Part shown: positions 8,688 through 17,844 of the stretch, one piece after another
Position numbering within the stretch: position 1 is the first letter of the stretch
Layout: each line of letters opens with the position of its first letter
DNA from: an uncultured Bacteroidota bacterium
GTDB taxonomy: Bacteria; Bacteroidota; Bacteroidia; 2-12-FULL-35-15
Assembly: GCA_903847205.1 (NCBI GenBank)
Contig: CAINDA010000035.1
Span: 62,001-126,000, forward strand
Direction: 5' to 3'
DNA: 64,000 nt
Position numbers and translations under genes: made by a program
Notes under the pieces: generated by a model
Databases searched by the model: none
What the model was told of the DNA's origin: nothing
Seen by the model: the letters and a program-made list of their open reading frames with translations, nothing else

Positions 8688-9332
8688 ATGAAACAATACA
8701 GCCATATCCTTTTTGATTTAGACGGCACGCTCACTGATCCGCAGGAAGGCATCATCAATTCCATACAGCACGCACTAAAGCATTACGGCATCAAAAAAGA
8801 AAATCACGAACTGCTTCACTTTATCGGTCCGCCTTTGCATAAATCTTTTCAGGAAATTTTCGGGACGGAGAAAAAAGCATTTGAAGCAGTTGCCGTTTAC
8901 CGCGAATACTTTGCTGAGAAAGGAAAGTTTGAAAACATACTTTACAAAGGCATTCCTGAACTGCTTGAACAGCTGAACAAAAACAATAAAACACTTTATA
9001 CTGCGACTTCAAAGCCAACCATTTTCGCGCAGCAGATTCTTGAACATTTTAATATTCATCAGCATTTCAAAACTATTGTCGGAAGTAATCTGGACGGAAC
9101 ACGAACAGAAAAAAAAGATGTTATCCAGGAAGTTTTGAATCAGATGCCTAATGTAAACCTTAAGGAATTAATAATGATAGGCGACAGAAAATATGATATC
9201 ATCGGCGCTAAACATTTTGGGATCGATACTATTTCTGTTACTTATGGATACGGTACTTTGGAGGAACTGCAAAACGAAAAGCCTGATCATATTGTGAATG
9301 ATGTGGAGGAATTAACCAAATTATTGATTTAA
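8688..9332 (+). CDS. HAD-superfamily phosphatase, Gph-like
   Basis: This is a cytoplasmic HAD subfamily IA hydrolase of 214 residues. Motif I FDLDGTLTD places the nucleophile at D10 and the acid at D12. Motif II is TATSKP (near residue 106), and motif IV is IGDRKYDIIGAK with the metal-binding aspartates. A helical cap lies between about 17 and 85. The closest match in memory is phosphoglycolate phosphatase or the related nucleotidase group, but substrate cannot be told from the sequence. It is transcribed alone and ends 16 bp before a strong inverted repeat. Confidence 0.85.
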   Translation: MKQYSHILFDLDGTLTDPQEGIINSIQHALKHYGIKKENHELLHFIGPPLHKSFQEIFGTEKKAFEAVAVYREYFAEKGKFENILYKGIPELLEQLNKNNKTLYTATSKPTIFAQQILEHFNIHQHFKTIVGSNLDGTRTEKKDVIQEVLNQMPNVNLKELIMIGDRKYDIIGAKHFGIDTISVTYGYGTLEELQNEKPDHIVNDVEELTKLLI

Positions 9333-9348
9333 AATTTCCTAAAAAAAA

Positions 9349-9428
9349 TTCTCGCAAAGGCGCAAAGCCGCAAAGAAACAAAAAAGAATTACAACGTTAA
9401 ATTTTGCGACTCTGCGCCTTTGCGAGAA
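9349..9428. repeat. Imperfect palindrome built of CGCAAAG words, between convergent genes
   Basis: Two 27-bp arms (9349-9375 and 9402-9428) are inverted copies that agree at 24 of 27 positions, separated by 26 bp. Each arm is itself a threefold repeat of CGC plus AAAG at 8-bp spacing and begins or ends with TTCTCGC/GCGAGAA. The element sits between the convergent HAD and Lrp genes, where a folded transcript could end transcription from both sides. It has the same design as the elements at 23866, 46230, 52829 and 56355. Confidence 0.85.
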
Positions 9429-9442
9429 AATATAAAAAAATC

Positions 9443-9925
9443 TTAAGCACGCACCCGCTTCTCTTTTATCACCACCTGCCTTTTAATACTTTCCTCCAGC
9501 GATATAAATGTCTCGGTTCTTTGAACGCCCTTTATTGCCTGTATGTGTTCGTTCAATACTTCCCGCAGATGCTGTGTATCCCTGCATATTATTTTAGCAA
9601 ACATGCTGTAAACACCGGTTGTATAGTGCAATTCAACTATCTCCGGAATTTTTTTCATACTTGTTACACAATGGTGGTACTCCGAACCTTTCTCCAAAAA
9701 TATGCCGAGAAAAGCACAGATATCGTAGCCGGCTTTAGCAGGATTAATTTCTAAATGCGAACCTGTTACTACTCCCATTTCTGTGAGTTTTTTCATACGC
9801 ACATGAACCGTACCTGCTGATATTACAAGCTCTTTCGCAATTTCCGTATAAGGAAGGGCTGCATCTTTGATGAGCATAGAAATTATCAGCCTGTCTAATT
9901 TGTCAATTTGAAAATTTTGAACCAT
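9443..9925 (-). CDS. Lrp/AsnC-family transcriptional regulator
   Basis: This 160-residue DNA-binding regulator has an N-terminal winged helix-turn-helix (LDRLIISMLIKDAALPYTEIAKEL, recognition helix near SAGTVHVRMKKL) and a C-terminal RAM ligand-binding domain from about residue 68. The family senses amino acids and forms octamers or similar assemblies. It is divergent from asnB with a 153-bp spacer, so it probably controls asnB in response to asparagine or another amino acid, and perhaps itself. That role is inferred from position only. Confidence 0.92.
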   Translation of the reverse strand: MVQNFQIDKLDRLIISMLIKDAALPYTEIAKELVISAGTVHVRMKKLTEMGVVTGSHLEINPAKAGYDICAFLGIFLEKGSEYHHCVTSMKKIPEIVELHYTTGVYSMFAKIICRDTQHLREVLNEHIQAIKGVQRTETFISLEESIKRQVVIKEKRVRA

Positions 9926-10034
9926 AATTTAAAGTCTATTTTAAAGTAAATGTAATAAATAAGTAATTAATTTATCATATTAATAAAAATAATGTTAATT
10001 CATTGCGTTTTTACGAATCCGCTGAATTATGTCA

Positions 10035-10042
10035 TACTTTTG
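10035..10042 (+). promoter_or_regulatory. Candidate -7 element for asnB
   Basis: TACTTTTG fits the Bacteroidota -7 consensus TAnnTTTG and lies 36 bp before the asnB ATG. The -33 region upstream is T-rich (TTTTTAC near 10008-10014) but lacks a clean TTTG. Confidence 0.5.
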
Positions 10043-10078
10043 TTCCTTAAATAAATTCAAAAACTAAAATATACTATC

Positions 10079-11746
10079 ATGTGTGGAATAGTTGCAGCAT
10101 TTGATCTGAAAGCAGATTCTAAAGATTTAAGAACTCAAGTTCTTGAAATGTCAAAAAAAATTCGTCACCGCGGGCCGGACTGGTCTGGTATATACTGCGG
10201 AGAAAAAGCAATACTTGCGCATGAACGCCTTGCTATAGTAGATCCTCAATCAGGAGGACAGCCCTTATTCAGCAAAGATAAAAAACTTGTTCTCGCTGTA
10301 AACGGCGAAATATACAATCATCAGGAACTGCGGAAAGAATTAGAAGACGAATACGAATTCCAGACTAAATCCGACTGTGAAGTTATCCTTGCATTGTACC
10401 GAAAAAAAGGTCCGAAATTTTTGGAAGACCTGAACGGCATATTTGCTTTTGCTTTGTATGATGAAGAAAACGATGCATACCTTATTGCACGCGATCATAT
10501 CGGCGTTATTCCATTATATATCGGATGGGACAAGTTCGGAAATTTTTATACTGCATCCGAATTAAAAGCCTTAGAAGGTTACTGTAATAAGATTGAACTT
10601 TTCCTTCCGGGACATTATTGGTGCAGCAAAGAAGGAGCAATGACTAAATGGTACAACCGCGAATGGACTGAATTTGATTCAGTAAAAAACAATGAAGCTG
10701 ATATTGACAAACTGCGAACAGAATTTGAAGCATCCGTTCACCGCCAGTTAATGTCGGATGTTCCTTACGGAGTGCTGCTTTCGGGCGGATTAGATTCTTC
10801 CATAGTTTCTGCAGTTGCAAAAAAATATGCCGATAAGCGCATTGAATCAGGTGATACGCAGGCTGCATGGTGGCCGCAGCTGCATTCTTTTGCTGTAGGT
10901 TTAGTCGGTTCACCGGATTTAGCCGCTGCCAAAAAAGCAGCTCAACATATCGGCACCATTCATCATGAAGTTAATTTTACCGTTCAGGAAGGTTTAGATG
11001 CAGTGAGAGATGTTATTTATCATCTGGAAACGTATGATGTTACCACTATCCGCGCTTCAACGCCGATGTATTTATTGGCAAGAGTTATAAAATCAATGGG
11101 TATAAAAATGGTTCTTTCGGGCGAAGGTGCTGATGAGCTTTTCGGAGGTTATTTATATTTTCATAAAGCACCCGATGCAGCTGCCTTTCACGAAGAAACC
11201 GTAAGAAAATTAAGCAAACTGCATTTATACGACTGCCTGCGGGCAAACAAAGCGCTTGCTGCATGGGGAGTTGAAGGCCGAGTGCCATTTTTGGATAAAG
11301 AGTTTATGGATACTGCAATGCGTTTAAACCCTGAAGATAAAATGGCTAAAAACGGCAAAATGGAAAAATGGATTTTACGTAAAGCCTTTGAAAACATTCT
11401 CCCTGCAAGTATTGCCTGGAGGCAGAAAGAGCAATTCTCTGATGGTGTAGGCTACAACTGGATTGATTCTTTAAAAGAACTTACATCGAAAAAAGTTACC
11501 GATGAACAGCAGGTCAATGCAAAATTCAGATTCCCGATAAACCCGCCGATGTCGAAAGAAGAATATTATTACCGCTCTATTTTTACTGAACACTTCCCTT
11601 CCGATTCTGCTGCATCATGTGTGCCTTCGGTTCCTTCAGTTGCATGCAGCACACCTGAAGCAATTGCCTGGGATGCTTCTTTTAAAAACATGAATGATCC
11701 ATCAGGACGTGCTGTTAAGAGCGTTCATGAGGCCGCGTATAAATAA
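10079..11746 (+). CDS. asnB: Asparagine synthase (glutamine-hydrolysing)
   Basis: The enzyme makes asparagine from aspartate, ATP and glutamine. The 555 residues match AsnB. The N-terminal class II amidotransferase domain starts with MCGIVA, where Cys2 is the nucleophile. The glutamine site residues follow in HRGPDWSG, LAHERLAIVD and VNGEIYNH. The synthetase domain carries the ATP pyrophosphatase loop SGGLDSS (235-241) and later LSGEGADELFGGY. The C-terminal tail after about 500 (rich in Ser, Ala and Val) is variable in the family. The gene ends in a clear terminator hairpin and is paired with a divergent Lrp/AsnC regulator. Confidence 0.97.
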   Translation: MCGIVAAFDLKADSKDLRTQVLEMSKKIRHRGPDWSGIYCGEKAILAHERLAIVDPQSGGQPLFSKDKKLVLAVNGEIYNHQELRKELEDEYEFQTKSDCEVILALYRKKGPKFLEDLNGIFAFALYDEENDAYLIARDHIGVIPLYIGWDKFGNFYTASELKALEGYCNKIELFLPGHYWCSKEGAMTKWYNREWTEFDSVKNNEADIDKLRTEFEASVHRQLMSDVPYGVLLSGGLDSSIVSAVAKKYADKRIESGDTQAAWWPQLHSFAVGLVGSPDLAAAKKAAQHIGTIHHEVNFTVQEGLDAVRDVIYHLETYDVTTIRASTPMYLLARVIKSMGIKMVLSGEGADELFGGYLYFHKAPDAAAFHEETVRKLSKLHLYDCLRANKALAAWGVEGRVPFLDKEFMDTAMRLNPEDKMAKNGKMEKWILRKAFENILPASIAWRQKEQFSDGVGYNWIDSLKELTSKKVTDEQQVNAKFRFPINPPMSKEEYYYRSIFTEHFPSDSAASCVPSVPSVACSTPEAIAWDASFKNMNDPSGRAVKSVHEAAYK

Positions 11747-11775
11747 AGGAATAGAAAACAATACTATTTTTAAAC

Positions 11776-11807
11776 AAAAATGCTCCCAGAACTTGGGAGC
11801 ATTTTTT
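11776..11807. terminator. Bidirectional Rho-independent terminator (asnB / susD-like)
   Basis: The stem ATGCTCCCA pairs with TGGGAGCAT across a 5-nt loop, preceded by an A-run and followed by a T-run. It can therefore serve asnB on the plus strand and the susD-like gene on the minus strand, which ends at 11827. Confidence 0.9.
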
Positions 11808-11826
11808 GTTTCGTTTAAAATTAATA

Positions 11827-13233
11827 TTATTGAGCATACCAAACTGGCAGACTTAAAGCCGGTGTTGGGGCATTTGAATTAGTTGTACGTTCCTGCTCTG
11901 GTGTTGGAAGCCGCTTAGGAATGTAGGGTAGTAAACCACTTGGGTTCATTGCTAAAACAGGATAGCCTGTTCTTCTATAATCAGAGTATGATTCAACAGG
12001 GTCGGCAAACATTGCTTTCCATTTTTCTAAAATAATGGTATGGACTGAAGTATTTGCTGCGGAATAAATTACAGGAAGCGTTCCTGAAAATGGCGTTCCG
12101 GTAACTTCCGAAATGGAAGCCGTAATTGCCGCATTCAAATCAGCAACAGCTGCCGGATTTGATAAGCGGGATTCTGCTTCTGCCTTTAAAAACAATGCCT
12201 CTGCATATGAAACCAACACAATACTTTTTGCCTGGTTAGTAGCACCGCTGCCAGGTCCATTGGTGCCAGTATTATCAAATCCTCCCAAGTAAGGTCCCCA
12301 ATTAGAAACTCCACTGTTATAATTGCCCAAAACATTTCCTACAGCTATATTTCCCATACCTGTTGTATCAAAATAACAAGGAGTGCGGGGATCGGCCATA
12401 TTGCCCATTGAATCAATTAATGTCTGAGAAGCCACAACATAACCTGTTCTATTATTTAAAAAAGAAGTCCACTGATTGGTAGCAGAAGCAGCAGATCCAT
12501 GAACAGCATAACAATTATCAGCATTCCCTGCAATACCCAAATTCAATTCAGTGATTATTGTGGAAGCATTAAAAGTAGATTTTTTACTCAAACGCATTAA
12601 ATACCTTGCTTTTAAAGTATGTGCGACTTTTGCCCAGGCGGCTGTATTTCCTTTGAATATAAAATCATCGCCAGCCGGCACAACATTATTAGTTGTGTTT
12701 GCAAGATCCACAATTGCTCCGTCTAACAATGTTTGGATATCACTTAAAATAGTTTGCTGAGGATCATAATGTGGAGTCAGGTTACCAGAAGCACCTTGAA
12801 AAGCTTCTGCATAGGGAACATCACCCCACATATCAGTTGCCAAACCTAAATTCATAGCCATTAATACCCTTCCAATACCCCTGTAATTAGGGTCAACTGC
12901 ACCAAAATTGTCACCGAGTAACTTACAGTTAAGCATTGTAGGGTAAATTGTATTCCAGTAATTATCCATATCGCTTTCTATCGGCTGATATTGTTCAGGC
13001 TGCACGGCCTGGCCATATACTCCTGAATTATTCTGCATAAAAATGGAAGCAATTCTTACGGCCCCGCTTTCCAAACTGCTAAATGTCCCTACTTCTATTG
13101 CAGACAGCATTGAGGCTGGAGTAGCAATTAGAGGAGCATTCGGACTTACATACAAATCGTCTCCTTTTTTACAGGAATTAAATCCCGTAAAGAAAAGCGC
13201 TAATGCTATTGTTTTATATATTGTATTTTTCAT
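11827..13233 (-). CDS. SusD/RagB-family nutrient-binding lipoprotein
   Basis: This 468-residue outer-membrane lipoprotein forms the lid of the SusC-type transporter encoded just upstream (33 bp away). The lipoprotein signal peptide ends at FNSC with Cys21. The SusD-like helical (TPR) fold is suggested by NYWNTIYPTMLNCKLL, LGLATDMWGDVPYAEAF and LFLKAEAESRL. The sequence looks closest to the SusD-like_2 group rather than classical SusD. The pair lacks nearby glycoside hydrolases, an ECF sigma factor or FecR, so the substrate may be a peptide or other nutrient and not a glycan. That is inference from context. Confidence 0.92.
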   Translation of the reverse strand: MKNTIYKTIALALFFTGFNSCKKGDDLYVSPNAPLIATPASMLSAIEVGTFSSLESGAVRIASIFMQNNSGVYGQAVQPEQYQPIESDMDNYWNTIYPTMLNCKLLGDNFGAVDPNYRGIGRVLMAMNLGLATDMWGDVPYAEAFQGASGNLTPHYDPQQTILSDIQTLLDGAIVDLANTTNNVVPAGDDFIFKGNTAAWAKVAHTLKARYLMRLSKKSTFNASTIITELNLGIAGNADNCYAVHGSAASATNQWTSFLNNRTGYVVASQTLIDSMGNMADPRTPCYFDTTGMGNIAVGNVLGNYNSGVSNWGPYLGGFDNTGTNGPGSGATNQAKSIVLVSYAEALFLKAEAESRLSNPAAVADLNAAITASISEVTGTPFSGTLPVIYSAANTSVHTIILEKWKAMFADPVESYSDYRRTGYPVLAMNPSGLLPYIPKRLPTPEQERTTNSNAPTPALSLPVWYAQ

Positions 13234-13266
13234 TTTACTACTTTTTTTATTTTGAATAGTTGATAA

Positions 13267-16200
13267 TTAAATTCCTACCTTAAGATTAAACAATATAGAC
13301 TTTGTTCCCGGATTATTAAAATAATCAAAACCTTTAATATTAGAACCAGCGCCGGTTAGGCTTGTTTCAGGGTCAACACCAGTATATTTTGTTTTTAAAT
13401 AAAGGTTTCTTGCACTTGCTCCAAGTTCAACATATTTGAATACATATTTTTTCTCTGTTTTGGTTAAATCAAAACGGTAACTTAGGCTGACAGAACGTAA
13501 TCGTATCCAGCCCCCATCTTGAATTGCGTTTATATCTGCTCCGTTTTGTCCATTAATATAAGTAAAATAATCTGCATTGTGTCCATCATAGCCTGGAATC
13601 AAAGTAGTATGGGCAAGTCCTGCACTTGGTGTGCCTGCATCATATACACCTGAAACGGTATACGTTAAATTTCTGTCAGCAGTAGCGGCTGTTTTACCTT
13701 TGGTATTCAAACTTTGCTGGGTACCGTTCCACATATCTCCGCCTTGGCGTATATCCCATAAAAATCCGAAACTCCAATTTTTATATTTAAAGGTATTATT
13801 GATGTTCATCAGCCATTTTGGATTAGGATTCCCAACTACTGATGCTGCTGTAGTTACCTGAGGAAGTCCTTTTGCATCTAATAATAACTGTCCGCTAGAA
13901 TTGGTTTTCCATGTAGAACCATAGAACACACCATAAGGCTGTCCGAGAACCACCTCAGAACTTAATCCGCCAAATCCAGCTTCATAAGTAAATTGCGTTA
14001 AACCATTCGCCAATGCTGTAACTTTATTTTTATTCTGTGACCATCCGACATTAATATTCCAGTTAAAATTTTTTGTTTTGATCGGGTCACCTCCAACTGC
14101 CAATTCAATACCTTTATTGGTCATAGTTCCTGCATTCACCTGATGAGATGTGTACCCGGTAGATGCAGGTAATGGTACGGAAATTAACAAATCTGAAGAT
14201 GTTTCATTATAATAGGTAAAATCAACAGTAACTCTGTTATTTAAAAAACTTAAATTCAAACCTCCTTCTAAATCAGAAACTCTTTCTGGTTTAATAGCAG
14301 GATTTCCTAATCCAGTTGACTGTGCTAGACCCGACTGTCCTAAATACGGCAGGGTATTAGGCGTTGAATAACCATCTGTAAAAACAGGAACAGTGTAATA
14401 GGTTCTGTCGGAATAGGGGGCTGGTGCAATACCTGTGTTGGCATAAGCTGCCCTGATTTTTCCAAAGCTGAACCAGCTCGGCATTTTAAATGCTTCAGTA
14501 AACACCCACGACATATCAGCTTTAGGATAGAAAAAACTTTTTCCGTTTTTTCCAAATGCAGTATTCCATTCATTCCTGCCAGTTAAGTTCAAATATAACA
14601 TCCGCCTAAAGTTAATTGTTGCATCTAATAATGCAGCATTTTGTTTTTGATAAGAATTGTAATTACTGCTGTATAATTCAGCTGCATTATTCAAATTATA
14701 ATAATTGGGTACTGTAAGGGTGCGCCCTCTTGCAAAAACAGACTGCGTTTCATCGTAAATGAAATTGTATCCAAGCAATGCATCCATACCAATGTCCTTC
14801 GTTAGCTGCTTATTAAATTTTATTAATAAATTCGAACTCAGATTTCTGTATTCAAGCGAGCTTAAATTTACTTGACCTGTTCCATCTACATTATCATTTC
14901 CCATTGATGAAATAGCGTAAACCTGCTGTGTATTAGTATTATAAACGTCGGTACCCACTTTCCAGTTTATGTCTAGGTAACTTAATGGTTTATAATCTAA
15001 ATAAACATTTCCGACCATTCTATTGGTTTGATCAGTATAAGGATTTTGATAGGCAGAATATAAAGGATTATCATAATTGCTGAAATATTTCCTTTGTGTT
15101 CCATCAGCATTTTGATAATTCAAAATATCAAATTCTGCAGGAGTGCGGGTAAGAGTTAACATTGTACCGGCAAGGTTAGAACCGTTTTGAACTCTGGTTC
15201 CTGATGTATTTGTATAGTTAACAGTCCCTCCTGCTGTTATTTTATCTGTTATTTTTGTATCGTCGGTGACTCTTACATTTGATCTTTTCAAACCTGAATT
15301 AGGAACAATACCAGTTTGATTGGTATTTCCAGCGGATAATCTAAGAGAAGAGTTATCGTTGCCTCCATAAACAGAAACGTTATTAGTATAAGTATATCCA
15401 GTTTTGAAATAATCTTTGTAAACATCATGTGAAGTCATACCCGGAAGAGTCGAAATGGCCGGCCCCCAGCTATTGGAGGTTGCATCCGTATAATTCCCTT
15501 TGGTCCCTTGTGCATAAGTAGTCTGCAGTTTAGGCAGATTACTAACCATATCCATTCCCATAGAAGAACTGAAAGAAGCTCCAAACTCTTTGCCTCTGCC
15601 TCTTTTAGTAGTATAAACAATAGCACCGTTTGCTGCAGATGACCCGTATAAGGCAGCAGCAGCAGGTCCTTTCAAAATACTTACCGATTCAATATCATCA
15701 GGGTTAATATCAAGCGCTCTGTTAGATTCACTTACTCCTTGCAGGTTCAAATTAAATGCTGCATCTCCCGGAGTAGCAGTATTTGTTGAGTTGTCCATAA
15801 TAACACCATCAATAACAATGATCGGCTGATTTGTACCTGAAAAATCCGTGGGACCGCGAAGGGTAATTTTAGTTGAGGCACCCGGTGTTCCGCCAGAGCC
15901 GACTACTTCCACTCCCGGTGCTTTTGCAGCAAGAGCTTCAATAATATTTGATTCGCCTGATCGGCGGACATCATCTCCGCTAACCTCAGATATAGAATAT
16001 CCCAGTGCTTTTTTTTCTTTAGATACTCCTAATGCAGTAACCACTACTTCTTCTAATAGTTTAGTGTTTGCCTGCATGGATATATTAATAACATCTTTGT
16101 CTGCCGGAATTGTCTGAACCATGTATCCAACAGAAGTAATAACTAATTTCTTGCCTTCACCTTCCACATTAATTATAAATTCGCCTTTAACATCAGTAGA

Positions 16201-16359
16201 AGTAGCAACGGTAGTGCCTTGAACCAATATGGTCACTCCGGGGAGAGTTTCATTGGTTTTAGCATCTGTAATTGTTCCTTTAATTATCCGGCCCTGTGCA
16301 AATACTGCTGCTTGCAGAAGAACAAAGGCGAAGATCAATACTAGATTTTTTCTTTTCAT
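13267..16359 (-). CDS. SusC/RagA-family TonB-linked outer-membrane transporter
   Basis: This TonB-dependent transporter of 1030 residues has a signal peptide (1-21, cleaving after AVFAQ), a carboxypeptidase-regulatory-like domain (about 24-105: GTITDAKTNETLPGVTILVQG), a plug domain (about 115-250, with IEALAAKAPGV and SVSILKGPAAAALYG), and a large beta-barrel ending in the hydrophobic LFNLKVGI. It imports a ligand captured by the SusD-like partner, powered by TonB. It is first in a two-gene operon with its own promoter. Confidence 0.95.
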   Translation of the reverse strand: MKRKNLVLIFAFVLLQAAVFAQGRIIKGTITDAKTNETLPGVTILVQGTTVATSTDVKGEFIINVEGEGKKLVITSVGYMVQTIPADKDVINISMQANTKLLEEVVVTALGVSKEKKALGYSISEVSGDDVRRSGESNIIEALAAKAPGVEVVGSGGTPGASTKITLRGPTDFSGTNQPIIVIDGVIMDNSTNTATPGDAAFNLNLQGVSESNRALDINPDDIESVSILKGPAAAALYGSSAANGAIVYTTKRGRGKEFGASFSSSMGMDMVSNLPKLQTTYAQGTKGNYTDATSNSWGPAISTLPGMTSHDVYKDYFKTGYTYTNNVSVYGGNDNSSLRLSAGNTNQTGIVPNSGLKRSNVRVTDDTKITDKITAGGTVNYTNTSGTRVQNGSNLAGTMLTLTRTPAEFDILNYQNADGTQRKYFSNYDNPLYSAYQNPYTDQTNRMVGNVYLDYKPLSYLDINWKVGTDVYNTNTQQVYAISSMGNDNVDGTGQVNLSSLEYRNLSSNLLIKFNKQLTKDIGMDALLGYNFIYDETQSVFARGRTLTVPNYYNLNNAAELYSSNYNSYQKQNAALLDATINFRRMLYLNLTGRNEWNTAFGKNGKSFFYPKADMSWVFTEAFKMPSWFSFGKIRAAYANTGIAPAPYSDRTYYTVPVFTDGYSTPNTLPYLGQSGLAQSTGLGNPAIKPERVSDLEGGLNLSFLNNRVTVDFTYYNETSSDLLISVPLPASTGYTSHQVNAGTMTNKGIELAVGGDPIKTKNFNWNINVGWSQNKNKVTALANGLTQFTYEAGFGGLSSEVVLGQPYGVFYGSTWKTNSSGQLLLDAKGLPQVTTAASVVGNPNPKWLMNINNTFKYKNWSFGFLWDIRQGGDMWNGTQQSLNTKGKTAATADRNLTYTVSGVYDAGTPSAGLAHTTLIPGYDGHNADYFTYINGQNGADINAIQDGGWIRLRSVSLSYRFDLTKTEKKYVFKYVELGASARNLYLKTKYTGVDPETSLTGAGSNIKGFDYFNNPGTKSILFNLKVGI

Positions 16360-16387
16360 TTTTAATATGATTTTGATTTATGAGCAG

Positions 16388-16418
16388 CGAATGTAGAATA
16401 ATTTTTTTATCTCGCAAA
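16388..16418 (-). promoter_or_regulatory. Promoter of the susC/susD-like operon
   Basis: On the minus strand a TTTG (complement of 16415-16418) and a TACATTCG (complement of 16388-16395) are separated by exactly 19 bp, the Bacteroidota -33/-7 arrangement, with one mismatch from TAnnTTTG. The gene starts about 28 bp downstream. Confidence 0.65.
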
Positions 16419-16420
16419 CA

Positions 16421-16455
16421 AAAAATGACCGGCTTTTTGGGAACCGGTCATTTTT
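16421..16455 (-). terminator. Rho-independent terminator after odhB
   Basis: A 12-bp stem (AAAAATGACCGG pairing with CCGGTCATTTTT) with an 11-nt loop lies 28 bp after the odhB stop. It separates the sucA-odhB operon from the susC-like promoter directly downstream. Confidence 0.9.
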
Positions 16456-16482
16456 GGGGATAAATAATTTAAGCCTTTGGGA

Positions 16483-17772
16483 TTACAATCCTAAAACAAT
16501 TTCGTTAGGGTCTTTCCCGCCAAACAGCATTTTCATAGGGTTTTCCAGCATCTCTTTAACTTTCACAAGAAAACCTACTGATTCACGGCCGTCAATAATA
16601 CGGTGGTCATAAGATAAAGCAACGTACATTATCGGACGGATAACTACCTGGCCGTTAACAGCCATGGGGCGTTCCACCACGTTATGCATTCCTAATATTG
16701 CACTTTGGGGGGGATTAATAATCGGGGTACTCATCATAGAGCCGAATACACCGCCGTTGGTAATAGTGAATGTGCCGCCACTCATATCTTCTAAAGTAAT
16801 TTTATTATCGCGTGCTTTTAAGGCTAGATTTCTGATTGCCGTTTCAATCTGTGCAAGACTCATCTGTTCTGCATTACGGATAACAGGAACAACAAGCCCT
16901 TTCGGCGCGCTCACGGCGATACCTATATCAGCATATTTGTGGTACACAATTTCTTCGCCGTCAATCATTCCATTTACAGAAGGAAAAAGATTAAGTGCTT
17001 CAGTAACCGCTTTTGTGAAGAAGCTCATAAATCCAAGGCTGGCCCCATGAACTTCCTTAAACTTATCTTTATATTTTGCCCGCATTGCATAAATAGCACT
17101 CATATCTATTTCATTGAAAGTTGTGAGCATTGCAGTTTCATTTTTAACTGCTACCAGGCGCTGTGCTAATTTTTTTCGCAGCGGCGACATTTTAACACGT
17201 TCTGTATCTCTTGTCCCGCCCCACGCTGCTGATGCTGCTGAATCAAAACCTGCAGACATTGCTTTTAACGCATCCCCTTTTGTGATACGCCCGTCTTTTC
17301 CGGTAGCCGTAATTTTATCTGAGGCAATTTTATTTTCGTCGATTATTTTTTTTGCAGCTGGAGATGGTGTTCCGGAAGCGTAAGAAGTTTCAAGTTTAAA
17401 GTTTAAAGTTTCTGGTTTTATACTTTCCTTAACTTTCGAACCTTGAACTTTCAAACTTTCAACTTCCGTTTTTGAATTTGCAGCTTTAGTACTTTCAGTT
17501 TTAGAATTTGCAGCTTTTTTAACTTCTCCTTTTACTGAAGTATCAATAGAGCAGATTACCTGCCCTACTTTTACGGTATCACCTTCAGCAGAAATAATTT
17601 TAACAGCCCCGGCCTCTTCAGCATTAATAGTTAATGTTGCTTTATCAGAATCAATTTCTGCAAGTGCTTCATCTTTTTCAACAAATTCACCTTCTTTTTT
17701 TAACCAGCGTGCAATTACCACTTCAGTTATTGATTCGCCGGGACTTGGTACTTTAATTTGTATTTCTGCCAT
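16483..17772 (-). CDS. odhB: 2-oxoglutarate dehydrogenase E2, dihydrolipoyl succinyltransferase
   Basis: This is the core of the 2-oxoglutarate dehydrogenase complex, passing succinyl groups to CoA in the TCA cycle. Domains in order: lipoyl domain (1-75) with lipoylated K44 in EIDSDKATL, a linker (about 81-134), the peripheral-subunit-binding domain (about 135-172: [22 protein letters not shown]), and the catalytic domain (about 195-429) with H390 and D394 in DHRIIDGRE. The 429-residue length is usual. The linker is odd: residues 104-129 are encoded by an inverted repeat of AAAGTTTA-like words, the kind otherwise found in spacers here. It follows sucA after 72 bp. Confidence 0.96.
   Translation of the reverse strand: MAEIQIKVPSPGESITEVVIARWLKKEGEFVEKDEALAEIDSDKATLTINAEEAGAVKIISAEGDTVKVGQVICSIDTSVKGEVKKAANSKTESTKAANSKTEVESLKVQGSKVKESIKPETLNFKLETSYASGTPSPAAKKIIDENKIASDKITATGKDGRITKGDALKAMSAGFDSAASAAWGGTRDTERVKMSPLRKKLAQRLVAVKNETAMLTTFNEIDMSAIYAMRAKYKDKFKEVHGASLGFMSFFTKAVTEALNLFPSVNGMIDGEEIVYHKYADIGIAVSAPKGLVVPVIRNAEQMSLAQIETAIRNLALKARDNKITLEDMSGGTFTITNGGVFGSMMSTPIINPPQSAILGMHNVVERPMAVNGQVVIRPIMYVALSYDHRIIDGRESVGFLVKVKEMLENPMKMLFGGKDPNEIVLGL
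17383..17467. repeat. In-frame inverted repeat of AAAGTTT words inside the odhB linker
   Basis: Arms 17383-17412 and 17438-17467 are inverted copies that agree at 22 of 30 positions, separated by 25 bp. Both are built from AAGTTTAAAGTTT-like words. On the coding strand they translate as lysine- and leucine-rich text ([21 protein letters not shown]) within the flexible linker, so the reading frame is preserved. Confidence 0.75.
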
Positions 17773-17844
17773 CTTTATTTATTGTTGATTTGCTGATTTG
17801 AAAAATTAATAATTCAAAAAATATCTTGATTCAAAATCTAAAAT

